The position numbers were made by a program, and so were the translations under genes. DNA of 64,000 nt. Origin: Sinobacterium norvegicum. Lineage in GTDB: Bacteria > Pseudomonadota > Gammaproteobacteria > Pseudomonadales > Sinobacteriaceae. Of the stretch, positions 52,488 to 61,784 are shown one piece after another. The stretch spans positions 1,116,001 through 1,180,000 of the forward strand of contig NZ_CAKLPX010000001.1 in the NCBI RefSeq assembly GCF_923077115.1, read 5' to 3'. Every line of letters starts with the position of its first letter. Within the stretch, counting starts at the first letter, position 1. The notes under the pieces were generated by a model. It made no database searches, was not told where the DNA came from, and saw only the letters and a list, made by a program, of their open reading frames with translations.

Positions 52488-54128
52488 TCAGTGCTCGACG
52501 GGATCTGCGATACCGGCATCATTCGACGGCAGGCTATCTCCGTCACCGGGCAACAACGCCTCAGCCGATGCATCAAGAGGGGTTTCGCCCCCCTGGGGCT
52601 CCACAGAAAAAGGCCGAGCCGGTTCAGCAGCCTCCTGACTATTGGTGAGCGCCTTATGATCAATCACTGGGCTGGGCTCACTGACATCCTCCTTTGGCGC
52701 CTGAATACCGACGTGGTAGGCAGCAAAACCTGGCTGCACCACCTGATTCAATGCCAGGCCTAAAATTCGGCCTCGGTGCTGCGAGCGTATTTGCGTGCTG
52801 ACATTGGTAATCGGGTCGGTGACCACCCCCAACACCTGCCCCTTATTCACCCGCGAACCCAGCTTTACATTACTGAATAAAATGCCGCCCTGCTCAGCCC
52901 GCTCCCAAACAGAGGTATAGTAAACTGGCTCTGGATCACCCCACAAACTAAATTGTTTCAACATACCCAGCTTATTCAGCAGGGTGCGAATCGCCTTGAC
53001 GCCATGATCAACGGCATCCTTGTCGAGCATCATCGGGCCTCCAGCCTCAAGAGTCACCGCAGGAATGCCAGCCTGCACGGCCGCATAACGCAACGTTCCC
53101 TTAGAACCCTCACCGTGCAACACCACGGTTGAGCCAAAGCCCTTGGTAAGTTCAACCACCTGTGGGTTGGTTAGATCCGCACGTAGTTGCGGTAGGTTGG
53201 TGCGATAAAAGGAGCCGGTATGTAGATCAACCACCGCATCGCAGTGCAGAATAACCTCGTGGAAAAAAGAGTGGGCAATACGATCCGCGGAACTGCCACT
53301 GGTATTGCCAGGGAAGTAGCGGTTCAAATCACGCCGGTCAGTCAGGTAACGTGTGCCCCGATGAAAACCTTGTAAATTAACAATTGGGACACCGACAACT
53401 GTGCCGTTCAATTTCTCAATATCGAGGGTGTACATGATTTGTCTTACCATCTCGATACCGTTTAACTCATCACCATGCACTGCCGCTGTCAGACATAAGG
53501 TTGGCCCCTTATGTTTGCCATTAACCACCAGCACGGGTGTCGGGCTATACAAGCCAGCAAAGCCTTGACTGGGCTGCCACATTAACCGAGTAGACGTCGC
53601 CGGCGGCACCTCCTTACCCAATAAAACAAAGGCTCGACCATCTTCCTCGCTAACCTGAGCAACACTCTCAACAACCGTCACTTCAGCGGCTTGTTCAGTC
53701 TCTGTAGCTGGCGATTGCGGTGCTTTTTTGCTGTCAGTAATCGATGCTGGCGCCGGACTCTCAACCGCCATAGGCTTGCCCAAATCGACACTTTCAGCCT
53801 GAGGCAACTGCTCAATCACCTGATCGCGCAATGCCTGTACCGTACTGGCCGGATAAGTTGTTTCCGTGGCCAGCTCGGTCGTGATTTCATTAGCAACAGT
53901 ACTCATACCGGCGGAACCAGCAGTATCATCATTACTTTGCGGTTCAGCCTGGGGGATTTCAATCGCTATCGTACCGCTGGCATTCTCGACAATAATACTG
54001 GAAGGCTCAGTGTCACTGCTGCTTTTCTCAGCGGCGGGCATTTCGTTAGCCCTGACACTCAAGGTCAACAATGCCATGATAAAAAGTGGTGTTAGTTTTG
54101 CCTTGCCGGACAAAAACGACAAAAACAT
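52488..54128 (-). CDS. Secreted M14-family succinylglutamate desuccinylase/aspartoacylase-like protein
   Basis: 546 residues from the ATG at 54128 (GGGAG five bases upstream). A signal peptide (LTPLFIMALLTLSVRA) is followed by about 130 residues of acidic, Ala/Thr/Glu-rich low complexity, then the zinc carboxypeptidase-like domain: AAVHGDELNGIEM (His218, Glu221), VVDLHTGSFYRT (His303) and the catalytic Glu361 in VTLEAGG, then a biotinyl-like beta domain (GSRVNKGQVLGVVTDP). Cytoplasmic AstE/ASPA relatives lack the leader, so a periplasmic deacylase is inferred. A proline/acid-rich tail ends the protein. Confidence 0.85.
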   Translation of the reverse strand: MFLSFLSGKAKLTPLFIMALLTLSVRANEMPAAEKSSSDTEPSSIIVENASGTIAIEIPQAEPQSNDDTAGSAGMSTVANEITTELATETTYPASTVQALRDQVIEQLPQAESVDLGKPMAVESPAPASITDSKKAPQSPATETEQAAEVTVVESVAQVSEEDGRAFVLLGKEVPPATSTRLMWQPSQGFAGLYSPTPVLVVNGKHKGPTLCLTAAVHGDELNGIEMVRQIMYTLDIEKLNGTVVGVPIVNLQGFHRGTRYLTDRRDLNRYFPGNTSGSSADRIAHSFFHEVILHCDAVVDLHTGSFYRTNLPQLRADLTNPQVVELTKGFGSTVVLHGEGSKGTLRYAAVQAGIPAVTLEAGGPMMLDKDAVDHGVKAIRTLLNKLGMLKQFSLWGDPEPVYYTSVWERAEQGGILFSNVKLGSRVNKGQVLGVVTDPITNVSTQIRSQHRGRILGLALNQVVQPGFAAYHVGIQAPKEDVSEPSPVIDHKALTNSQEAAEPARPFSVEPQGGETPLDASAEALLPGDGDSLPSNDAGIADPVEH

Positions 54129-54305
54129 AGGGGCTCCCAATAACAATGCGTTGAATTGTTGTTCAGCCGCTTTATAAAGCAGCTAAACTTGCGCTGAAGA
54201 CAGCAGTCCCCTGATTAAAATTAATCATCGGTTACCGATTACACTGCCACGCCGCTATGGGATAATAGCAAAATAAATGTGTGAATTTAGCGACAGAGAA
54301 TCAAC

Positions 54306-55433
54306 TTGCAACTATTTAACCTCGATTTTTATGGTAAACCACTGATGTTAGAAGCCTCAATGGCTGGCTGGCAACAGCTTAGTTGGGGCGATACGATTAT
54401 CAGTCAAATCAAAACCCCCAGCGCTGCAACCAACAGCGGCACTATACATCACCGCTTTACCCTGCAACAATTTGGCCAGCAACACCATATCGCAGAAGAC
54501 GGCCAACACCCCTCGCAGCAACTCGAATGTGAACTGCTGGTTGACTATCAGTGGCAACCGATACTGTTCAAATATCAGCTAAAGGTCGACGGCAACCCCG
54601 TTCAGCAGGGCGAGGTGGATCAGCAACAATTGGCGGTGATTCCAGCGCAGCCCCACAATATACCTCGGCCCAAAATGGGTATTATCGGCCTGGCCTCACT
54701 GGGATTTAAACTACTCAAGAGCGCCAAAATGATCAAGGTAGTCCTGGCTGGCGCCAGTTTGGCGGCTTACTCTTGGCTGTTTTCGCTGCAATTCGCCGTC
54801 GCTTTAATCGCCTGCTTAGTCTTCCATGAATACGGCCATATTCGCGCGATGAAATATTTTGGCATGAGGACTAAGGGCATCTACCTTGTCCCCTTTCTTG
54901 GTGGCCTCGCCGTCAGCGATGAGAAAATCAGCAGCCGCTGGCAAGATGTTACCATCTCATTAATGGGGCCTGTTTTTGGTCTCTTGATGGCATTTATCTG
55001 CCTGCTGGTTTATTGGCTAACAGATAACATTTTCTTTGCTGGCCTATCAGCTTTTAGCGCCCTGCTTAACCTGTTTAACCTGTTGCCAATACTGCCCCTG
55101 GATGGCGGTCATGTGTTGAAGAGCATCAGCTTTTCCATGCACAGCAAAATGGGGTTGGGACTTTGTATTGCCGCCGCCCTCATCGGTGTTTATATCAGCT
55201 ACGCTCTTAGCCTCAGCTTACTTGGTTTTTTGCTGATTATCGGCACGTTTGAAATTCTCTCTGAGTGGAAACACCGTTATCACACCCACCTCATCCCCCT
55301 CGACCGCTATGGGCAAATATTTTCAGCACTGTGGTATTTTCTGACCGTTGCTGGCCTCGTCGCCATCATCCTCTATTTTGCTGGCAGCGGTGATGCTATT
55401 CTTGGTCTCCCCCTGCAAGTGTTGCAGAGCTAA
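54306..55433 (+). CDS. Site-2 protease family (M50) membrane metalloprotease
   Basis: 375 residues read from TTG at 54306; the first ATG is at 54345. An N-terminal soluble domain of about 140 residues is followed by membrane helices with the zinc motif HEYGH (His174, Glu175, His178) and the third ligand region NLLPILPLDGGH (Asp266). Family members cut membrane proteins within the bilayer; the target is unknown. A patatin gene follows 26 bases later, so the two may be co-transcribed. The start codon is uncertain. Confidence 0.85.
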   Translation: MQLFNLDFYGKPLMLEASMAGWQQLSWGDTIISQIKTPSAATNSGTIHHRFTLQQFGQQHHIAEDGQHPSQQLECELLVDYQWQPILFKYQLKVDGNPVQQGEVDQQQLAVIPAQPHNIPRPKMGIIGLASLGFKLLKSAKMIKVVLAGASLAAYSWLFSLQFAVALIACLVFHEYGHIRAMKYFGMRTKGIYLVPFLGGLAVSDEKISSRWQDVTISLMGPVFGLLMAFICLLVYWLTDNIFFAGLSAFSALLNLFNLLPILPLDGGHVLKSISFSMHSKMGLGLCIAAALIGVYISYALSLSLLGFLLIIGTFEILSEWKHRYHTHLIPLDRYGQIFSALWYFLTVAGLVAIILYFAGSGDAILGLPLQVLQS

Positions 55434-55459
55434 ATAATGGACAATTGGAGCCAGAATCG

Positions 55460-56527
55460 ATGTCGACTGTTTTTCACCTAAACAACGAAAACATTTCCGT
55501 TAGGCGACCACATCGGCAACTGCCCAAAAACCCTCACTTTGCCCTTGTTGCCGAGGGTGGTGGTCAACGAGGAATTTTTACCGCCGGCATTCTCGATGCT
55601 TTTTTGGCCCGCGATTTCTCCCCCTTCGACACCCTCGTCGGCACCTCTGCCGGAGCCCAGAATGTCACCAGTTATTTTCTTAAGCAGGCGGGTTTCGCAC
55701 GAAAAAGCATCTATGAACTCAGCACCCATAAGGAGTTTTTCAAGCCGCGAAACATTTTTAGCGACGACCACAGCATGGACTTAGATTGGTTTTTTGATAA
55801 CGCCCAACAAGAGTCGAAGAATAGTTTAGGGCTGCCAATTAAACAGCTCAACAACATCCGGCCCGGCCAATTACTAATTGTCGCCTCCGATATCGACAAC
55901 AAAGAAACTCTGACCTTATGCCCCACTGAACGCAATATATTCCACCTGCTTAAAGCGTCCAGTGCCATTCCATTTCTCTATAAAAGCGGCGTGAAGTATC
56001 AGGGCCGAACACTGGTTGATGGCGGTTTGACTGCCCCTATTCCCCTGCAGCAAGCCTTCGACCGGCACGCCAATATTGTGGTGGTTATCCGCACTGTGCC
56101 AAGCAATAAAGAAAGCGAATCGTTATGGAAGCAGAAGGCCAGTGATAGCATCAAAGATTTGCTGCCTGAGAATCTAGGCGATAGCTTTAGCAATGCCGTC
56201 AGTGAGCATCTACACCTACTGCCAAATATCATCAAAGAAAAAATCGACAGCGCCAAGATGATTAACCCGGTACAGGCGTTTTATGATCGCAACCCACAAT
56301 ACAAGGCGATGTATGATCTGATGAAATTGCACGACAGTCGTTACGACGAGACACTGGCTCTGATTAATCAACCACCAGAGGGTAAGATTGTCATTGAGAT
56401 TGCCCCTGCCGAGGCATTAGACAGTCGATCTTTAGCCAGTTCGACCAAGGCGTTGGAACAGGATTATCAACTCGGATTAGAAACAGGGCATTATTTTCTC
56501 GACAACTTTGCCCATTTTTTTCGCTGA
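55460..56527 (+). CDS. Patatin-like phospholipase
   Basis: 355 residues from the ATG at 55460 (GGAG upstream); a TTG 15 bases earlier is a weaker start. The oxyanion loop is GGGQRG (33-38), the nucleophile Ser63 in GTSAG and the dyad partner Asp186 in VDGGL. The arrangement resembles the YjjU/RssA class of cytoplasmic lipid acyl hydrolases. It follows the site-2 protease gene by 26 bases. Confidence 0.92.
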   Translation: MSTVFHLNNENISVRRPHRQLPKNPHFALVAEGGGQRGIFTAGILDAFLARDFSPFDTLVGTSAGAQNVTSYFLKQAGFARKSIYELSTHKEFFKPRNIFSDDHSMDLDWFFDNAQQESKNSLGLPIKQLNNIRPGQLLIVASDIDNKETLTLCPTERNIFHLLKASSAIPFLYKSGVKYQGRTLVDGGLTAPIPLQQAFDRHANIVVVIRTVPSNKESESLWKQKASDSIKDLLPENLGDSFSNAVSEHLHLLPNIIKEKIDSAKMINPVQAFYDRNPQYKAMYDLMKLHDSRYDETLALINQPPEGKIVIEIAPAEALDSRSLASSTKALEQDYQLGLETGHYFLDNFAHFFR

Positions 56528-56539
56528 ATCCACTCTCGA

Positions 56540-56692
56540 TCAGGACAGGAAAAATAATTCACAGGCAATCAGGGCAACGATGACAACCAGCCCAAACCTG
56601 ATCAAATTTGTCGACGATTTTTTAGTAATCATAAAACGACTAGTCCTCTCCGCTTCTGTGCTATCGCCAACATCGACGACTTCAGAAACCAT
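56540..56692 (-). CDS. Possible 50-residue single-pass membrane peptide
   Basis: ATG at 56692 to TGA at 56540. A charged N-terminal half (MVSEVVDVGDSTEAERTSRF) is followed by MITKKSSTNLIRF and the hydrophobic helix GLVVIVALIACELFFLS at the very end. The positive-then-hydrophobic layout is typical of tail-anchored small proteins. The ribosome-binding site is weak and I know no family, so it may be a chance frame. It is convergent with the patatin gene. Confidence 0.35.
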   Translation of the reverse strand: MVSEVVDVGDSTEAERTSRFMITKKSSTNLIRFGLVVIVALIACELFFLS

Positions 56693-56991
56693 TATTGTTA
56701 TATCTTTAACGGTACAGAAGTCAGCATAGTGTATCTATATTGATTTAAAATTTACCGTTTCGTTAACTTAGCCACAGAGCAACCATGAAACCGCTACTTC
56801 GGTTCAAAATCACTCTACAAGAACCATTAACCGGTTAGTCAGTACTTATGCGACTAAAAATACCACTTTATGACAATATATTTAGACTGCTAAAAAGAAG
56901 TGAATAACAAAAGCAAATCGGGCTATTCTGTCTGTCATCCAGATGCAGCATCTGTAAAACAACACAATAATAACAACACAAGGAGTTAACC
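56693..56991. other. Intergenic region before the acetoacetate decarboxylase-like gene
   Basis: About 300 bases, AT-rich, with no convincing gene. It should hold the promoter of the gene at 56992, which has a strong AAGGAG site. Confidence 0.4.
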
Positions 56992-57750
56992 ATGGGCCCG
57001 CAAAATAATCCCGGTGAAATCACCCAATGGCCAATGCTAAAAATCGCCTATCGTACCGATGCCGATAAAATTGCCGCTTTACTCCCCCCCGGTATCGAGC
57101 CGGGCGCAGAGCCAAACGTCTATATCACTATTTATAACTTCCCTGTACAGGGTGAGCCAGAATACGGTTATGTGATCAATGTCGAGGCCAACTACAACGG
57201 CATTGCCGGTGAGTATACTTTGGCAATTGGTATTGATCAGGAAAACGCCGTTCACATCAGCCAAGAGCGCTGGGGCCAACCTAAGTTTGTTGCTGCCACA
57301 CAATTTTATCGTCTAGGCGATATGGTCAAGGCAAAGCTGACCCACCAGGGTTATACCTTCCTAGAGTTTACCGGTCAGGTGACCGATGTCCTGCCAAACG
57401 GCGAAGAGTTTGAGCAGAACGAATGGTGGATTAAATCGTCACGCGCCGTCGATCTCTCTCCTGAAAAGTACGATTTCCCTCCCCATGTTGTTCGTGTCTA
57501 TAGCAAATATGGCACTCAGTTCCAAGAAGCTATTGCCGGCGAATTGAAACTCAGCGACAGCCCTTGGGACCCGATAGCACAACTATTACCCATGCGAGAG
57601 CAGCTATCGGCCAAACTGTGGAGCCCAATCTTCCTCGATCGTCGAATTACTCTTGAGGGTGAACTCGACGGCAAAGCCTTCTGGCCACATGCAGACACTA
57701 TCGGTGGCTCTCGTTGGCCCGGCAGCGAAGGCGGCCCGAAACAAGGCTAA
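56992..57750 (+). CDS. Acetoacetate decarboxylase family protein
   Basis: 252 residues. Blocks ALLPPGIEPGAEPNVYITIY and HISQERWGQPKFVAATQFYR follow the acetoacetate decarboxylase fold; Lys98 in GQPK is in place of the Schiff-base lysine of the family. Relatives include decarboxylases and hydratase/aldolase-like enzymes, so the reaction is uncertain. AAGGAG lies seven bases before the ATG. It appears monocistronic. Confidence 0.85.
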   Translation: MGPQNNPGEITQWPMLKIAYRTDADKIAALLPPGIEPGAEPNVYITIYNFPVQGEPEYGYVINVEANYNGIAGEYTLAIGIDQENAVHISQERWGQPKFVAATQFYRLGDMVKAKLTHQGYTFLEFTGQVTDVLPNGEEFEQNEWWIKSSRAVDLSPEKYDFPPHVVRVYSKYGTQFQEAIAGELKLSDSPWDPIAQLLPMREQLSAKLWSPIFLDRRITLEGELDGKAFWPHADTIGGSRWPGSEGGPKQG

Positions 57751-57925
57751 GCCAAAGGCAACGGTGCCGCTCTGAATGCAGCACCGTATTGAACAAGTTA
57801 CCGGAGCGCCCCTTACGCCTCCGGTGGCTTCTTATCTTTTATCCCTGCTTACAGAACTGCTACACTGCCCTCCTTGCTCCACTCCAGACCGCTGCGATGA
57901 ACCGACTAAGTGCTAACACTCAATA

Positions 57926-58729
57926 ATGGCTGACGAATACAATCCCCTGTCTCGCTATCAGCGCCTGCGCGCCATCGATGCTGAGTTTTACCATCGCTGC
58001 TATTACTGTGGCGACATTGCCAATACTGAAGACTATATTCCGCCGTTAGCCCGCGCCCGCACCCCCGGCAGCTACCCCAATGCACAGTTTTTCATCAGCC
58101 CAAGCTGCAGCGAATGCAAGACACTGGGGGGAATAAACCCCCATGTGTCCATTGAACAGCGCGCCAAATATATTCGCCAAGCATTGAAGAAAAAGTACGC
58201 TGCCACCTACAAAAAAACCATGTTGTGGAGCCGTGAAGAGGTTGAAACGATGATTGCCGATGACGGCATGACCAATATAACCCGCTCTCTCAAGGCCGTC
58301 ATCGACATGGAGGAGGACTTACACGGGCGACTACACTTTACTGGTTTCCCCTTAGAAGTTAACGGCAGCCGATACTACAACCCGGCCGAGAGCCCCGGTG
58401 ACATTACTGTCTTTGGCCAACGTTTCAGCAGCCGAAAGCTGGCCCTTCACAGCCTGGCACAACAATACAGCTGCAAGGTAGAGAAACTGCTGAGTTTGGT
58501 TGAAGACTATAAGGGGGACTTCGAGGCGGCGGTACAAGACTTACTCAAACAACAGCAACAATCAATCCAGCAACGGCAAATACGCCAACAAGCCGAACAC
58601 CTTCACCAGCGTTACAATCAACCCACGCAGTGGCTACAGCGTAGCCTCAGCAGCCTCTGGCAACAACATCCGGAACACAGCATCGAACAAATTAGCCAGC
58701 AGCTCGTCGAACGGTACATCAATCGTTAG
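57926..58729 (+). CDS. HNH-like zinc-binding protein
   Basis: 267 residues. An N-terminal four-cysteine site, CYYC (Cys25, Cys28) and CSEC (Cys61, Cys64), encloses TEDYIPPLARA, which resembles the DH-(V/I)PP core of small HNH nuclease-like domains with the usual His replaced by Tyr. The rest is helical and Gln-rich (LLKQQQQSIQQRQIRQQAEH). If HNH-derived, it may bind rather than cut DNA. No defence or phage genes are next to it. Assignment is tentative. Confidence 0.5.
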   Translation: MADEYNPLSRYQRLRAIDAEFYHRCYYCGDIANTEDYIPPLARARTPGSYPNAQFFISPSCSECKTLGGINPHVSIEQRAKYIRQALKKKYAATYKKTMLWSREEVETMIADDGMTNITRSLKAVIDMEEDLHGRLHFTGFPLEVNGSRYYNPAESPGDITVFGQRFSSRKLALHSLAQQYSCKVEKLLSLVEDYKGDFEAAVQDLLKQQQQSIQQRQIRQQAEHLHQRYNQPTQWLQRSLSSLWQQHPEHSIEQISQQLVERYINR

Positions 58730-58828
58730 CTGTTGCAGTAAAAAGCGAGGCCCGTGTTATAGTTAGCGCTTTAGCGTCTGTCTTTTTCTGAGCTACTCTT
58801 TGTTTTATTCAACCAATGTTTAAACACT

Positions 58829-59566
58829 ATGTCTTTTATTAAGAATTACAAAGCGTCGATCTTATTGGCTATCGCCATGCTGCCTCTGATCGCTCTGCCG
58901 ATACTGTATCTGACCTCGGATGACGTGTTGAAATCGCTGGCTAAATACGCCGTTTACCACTCCAATATATCGCGGTGCAGTAACAATAACTTTGTCAATC
59001 AGCATTACCGTCAGTCATTAACAAAGGCCACAGGTGGGCGCGAGGCCAGCTGGGGAGATTACCGCCAGAGCATCAGTATTTATTTGCCCAGTACCACCCG
59101 GGCAATTCGTTTATATCTCAACGAAAATATCCACCAATATGGCGCATCAACAGTTGTCGATATTGATCCGGATGAAATGATTTGTCGGCTGAGCAACATC
59201 TACGATGACAGCATTGGCTTCGATGGCATCGACAGCAAGGGTTTTACCAATAACCTGCCACTGCACCGTCAGTTTGTCAGCCTCACCAACCTCTTCTCCA
59301 CTCAAACAGGCAGCGAATTTAATTATCGCATTAATCTTAACTGCCCAACCGGCGGTCGAGATTTCAACCAAAATGTCTGGGCCATTGGTCAGATTAATCG
59401 CCGCAGTAACCACTGGCAATTTTGGTATGAGTTAGCACCGCTGTTTAATAACAAGCACCCGGATATCAACAAGCAGGCATTGGACAAAGCGTTTCTTGAG
59501 TTTGAACCCATCACCAACAGCCCCCGTCAAATTGCCGACCTGACCTGTCTGCTCAGCACACTCTAA
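58829..59566 (+). CDS. Hypothetical membrane-anchored protein
   Basis: 245 residues. An N-terminal membrane helix (ILLAIAMLPLIALPILYLTS) is followed by an apparently periplasmic domain with five cysteines, including Cys49 and those in MICRLSN, LNCPTGG and LTCLLSTL. I do not recognise the family. It follows the HNH-like gene by about 100 bases on the same strand; joint transcription is possible. Confidence 0.6.
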   Translation: MSFIKNYKASILLAIAMLPLIALPILYLTSDDVLKSLAKYAVYHSNISRCSNNNFVNQHYRQSLTKATGGREASWGDYRQSISIYLPSTTRAIRLYLNENIHQYGASTVVDIDPDEMICRLSNIYDDSIGFDGIDSKGFTNNLPLHRQFVSLTNLFSTQTGSEFNYRINLNCPTGGRDFNQNVWAIGQINRRSNHWQFWYELAPLFNNKHPDINKQALDKAFLEFEPITNSPRQIADLTCLLSTL

Positions 59567-59627
59567 GTCGGCTCAACCGTGGTGAATTGATGGTTATATT
59601 TAAACGGGCTCTCACCGTTCTATCAGG

Positions 59628-60803
59628 CTACTCGTCCTGACCAAAAATCACGGCACCGGTCGGCACACCAACACCGCTGGACACTAACACGTGATTAATC
59701 GGCTTACTCGGCTGGTTGGTCGACTGACCGCGAATTAACCGCGCCCCCTCGGCGAGATTGTTAACACCGTGAATATACGCTTCTGACAACAAACCGCCGT
59801 GGGTATTATTTGGCAAACAGCCCTGACTCGTCAGCGCCCCGCCTTTAATAAAGTCTTTTGCCTCGCCACGACCACAGAAACCAAAGGACTCCAACTGCAT
59901 TAACACCTCGACGGTAAAGGCATCATAAAGGCAGGTGGCGTCGATATCCTTTGGCGTCAAACCCGACATCTCATAGACCCGCTTAGCCGCCAACTCCATC
60001 TCAGGCAGTGACAGTAAGTCATCACGATAGAAGCTGGTCATCTGTTCTTGCCCCCGGGTAGAAGCCTGGCTTACCGCACGAATAATGACCGGCTTTTGCT
60101 TTAAGTCCCGTGCTCGCTCCGGCGTGGTGATGAGGAGCGCCACACCACCATCGGTCTCTTGGCAGCAGTCAAAGACCCGCAGCGGGTCGGACACCATTTT
60201 CGAATTCATATAATCATCGAGGGTAATCGGCTTGCCATAGCCGGCGGCCACCGGGTTATTGAGGGCATGATTTCGCTGGGCAATAGCAATGGCGGCTAAA
60301 TCTTCACTGCTGGCGCCATACTCGGCCATGTAGTGACTGCCAATCAGCGCCACCCAGGAAGCCGGCGTTAACATGCCCTGGGACATATACCACGACCAGT
60401 GAATCAGGTCGCTGCTGATAATATCCCCCGATACACCCTGCCCCATACGCTGGCCTGAACGACCATTCATCGCCCGCCAAACTACCACATTCTTAGCAGC
60501 ACCGGTGGCCACAGCCATACAAGCCTGCTGCACCAAACCGACAGCGGCACCGCCACCGTAGTTAATCTTGGCAAACATAGTGAGATCGCCAAGACCGACG
60601 GAGCGGGCCAGCTCGACCTCATCGGTTGAGTCGAGGGTAAAAGTGGCCAGACCATCGACCTCGCTGGGGTCTAAACCGGCATCGTCTAAGCAGTTCCTCA
60701 CCGCCTCGGATGCCAGCGCCAACTCAGAGACACCAGAGTTTTTACTGAAGGTTGTCTGACCAATACCGGCAATTGCCGCTTCATTATTCAGTGTGATAGG
60801 CAT
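59628..60803 (-). CDS. Thiolase-fold protein lacking the catalytic Cys (Ltp2-like)
   Basis: 391 residues. The thiolase nucleophile position aligns to Gly84 in INYGGGAAVGLVQQA, so cysteine chemistry is impossible. The GHPxGA region reads NTHGGLLSEAYIHGVNNLAE. Ltp2, the steroid side-chain retro-aldolase, is likewise a thiolase-fold enzyme that works with a DUF35 partner using tyrosines; tyrosines in CLYDAFTVE and SEAYIHG are candidates. The gene overlaps the DUF35 gene by one base, so the pair should form a complex. An aldolase role is inferred. Confidence 0.86.
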   Translation of the reverse strand: MPITLNNEAAIAGIGQTTFSKNSGVSELALASEAVRNCLDDAGLDPSEVDGLATFTLDSTDEVELARSVGLGDLTMFAKINYGGGAAVGLVQQACMAVATGAAKNVVVWRAMNGRSGQRMGQGVSGDIISSDLIHWSWYMSQGMLTPASWVALIGSHYMAEYGASSEDLAAIAIAQRNHALNNPVAAGYGKPITLDDYMNSKMVSDPLRVFDCCQETDGGVALLITTPERARDLKQKPVIIRAVSQASTRGQEQMTSFYRDDLLSLPEMELAAKRVYEMSGLTPKDIDATCLYDAFTVEVLMQLESFGFCGRGEAKDFIKGGALTSQGCLPNNTHGGLLSEAYIHGVNNLAEGARLIRGQSTNQPSKPINHVLVSSGVGVPTGAVIFGQDE

Positions 60804-61216
60804 TACTTATCTCCTTTCACCGGGCAAAATACCGGTATCTTGAAGCCGTCATCGTCCTGCTGAAAGCAGACGCTTATTGGCATGCCGCGACGGATCTCAT
60901 CGGGATCACAATCAATAATTTCGGCAATATAACGGGTCCCCTCAGCCAACTGGCCCAATACCACGGGTAATGGGTAGCGGTAACCTGGGAACTGTGGGTG
61001 GCGTAATACGGTGAAACTGACCACTGTCGCCGCACCGCTGGCCTCGATAAAATCCCACTCCATCGAGCGACATTTATCACACATTGGCCTAGGTGGATGG
61101 CGCAATACCTGGCAACCACCACAGCGCTGGATGACCAGTTTATCTTCGGCGGCTTGCTGCCACCACCAGGCATTATCGTGCCCCATAGGGGGTTTAATTC
61201 TTCCGGGCTTGCTCAT
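60803..61216 (-). CDS. Zn-ribbon OB-fold protein (DUF35 family)
   Basis: 137 residues from the ATG at 61216 (GAGG eight bases upstream); the frame is open ten codons further. Zinc ribbon QRCGGC and MCDKC, then an OB-fold (VVSFTVLRHPQFPGYRYPLP, GMPISVCFQQDDDG). It is the expected partner of the thiolase-fold protein, whose start codon overlaps its stop. It is clearly different from the DUF35 protein at 1336. Confidence 0.88.
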   Translation of the reverse strand: MSKPGRIKPPMGHDNAWWWQQAAEDKLVIQRCGGCQVLRHPPRPMCDKCRSMEWDFIEASGAATVVSFTVLRHPQFPGYRYPLPVVLGQLAEGTRYIAEIIDCDPDEIRRGMPISVCFQQDDDGFKIPVFCPVKGDK

Positions 61217-61784
61217 TATCATGACCTCAAAAATACTTGCCCGCACTGTAGCAAGTCACCAATAAGTAAGCGACATTCTTTTGGGGGATAAACACACTTT
61301 AAATGTGATCACACCCATATGTCATCACAGACAACCTGCGACGACGACCAGCTCGACAATGAGATACCTACCAGCGAAAGGTCGGTGACGACAAAAACGT
61401 AGAAACAATTACCACACAAGCCATTGAAAAAATATCCTAGAGAAATCAAAAATATAAAAACTCAAAAATACTTAACAGCATACTTAGCGAAGAATAAACT
61501 GATAAAATAAACAGTTATTAACTACAAAAAACAGTGAAATCACATCAACACCTTTAACAGACTAAAACAAAATATAAAAACCCATGACAAAGCCATCAGA
61601 CAATGACTTGCATTTTCCTCACCGAAGAAAAATTTAATAACGCCGCTTAGATCCTCAGTACCGTACCGTGGTAGCAATGGCTGAAATTTACCCGCTGTTA
61701 ACGACCACGTTTACCACAACCATCCCCTAGTGGCCTCATCTCGCAGCTGCTATAGTCACTGCTTTACACCGAACGGTTGCCGAC
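61217..61784. other. AT-rich intergenic region
   Basis: About 570 bases between the divergent DUF35 and EamA genes. The part at 61420-61640 is strikingly A-rich on the plus strand and holds no credible ORF. A 10-bp palindrome TGTGATCACA lies at 61304-61313, 88 bases before the DUF35 start; it lacks the 6-base spacer of a CRP site. Confidence 0.5.

Noticed and set aside
61304-61313. TGTGATCACA as a CRP site
   Set aside because: CRP sites need a 6-base spacer between TGTGA and TCACA; here the half-sites are fused.
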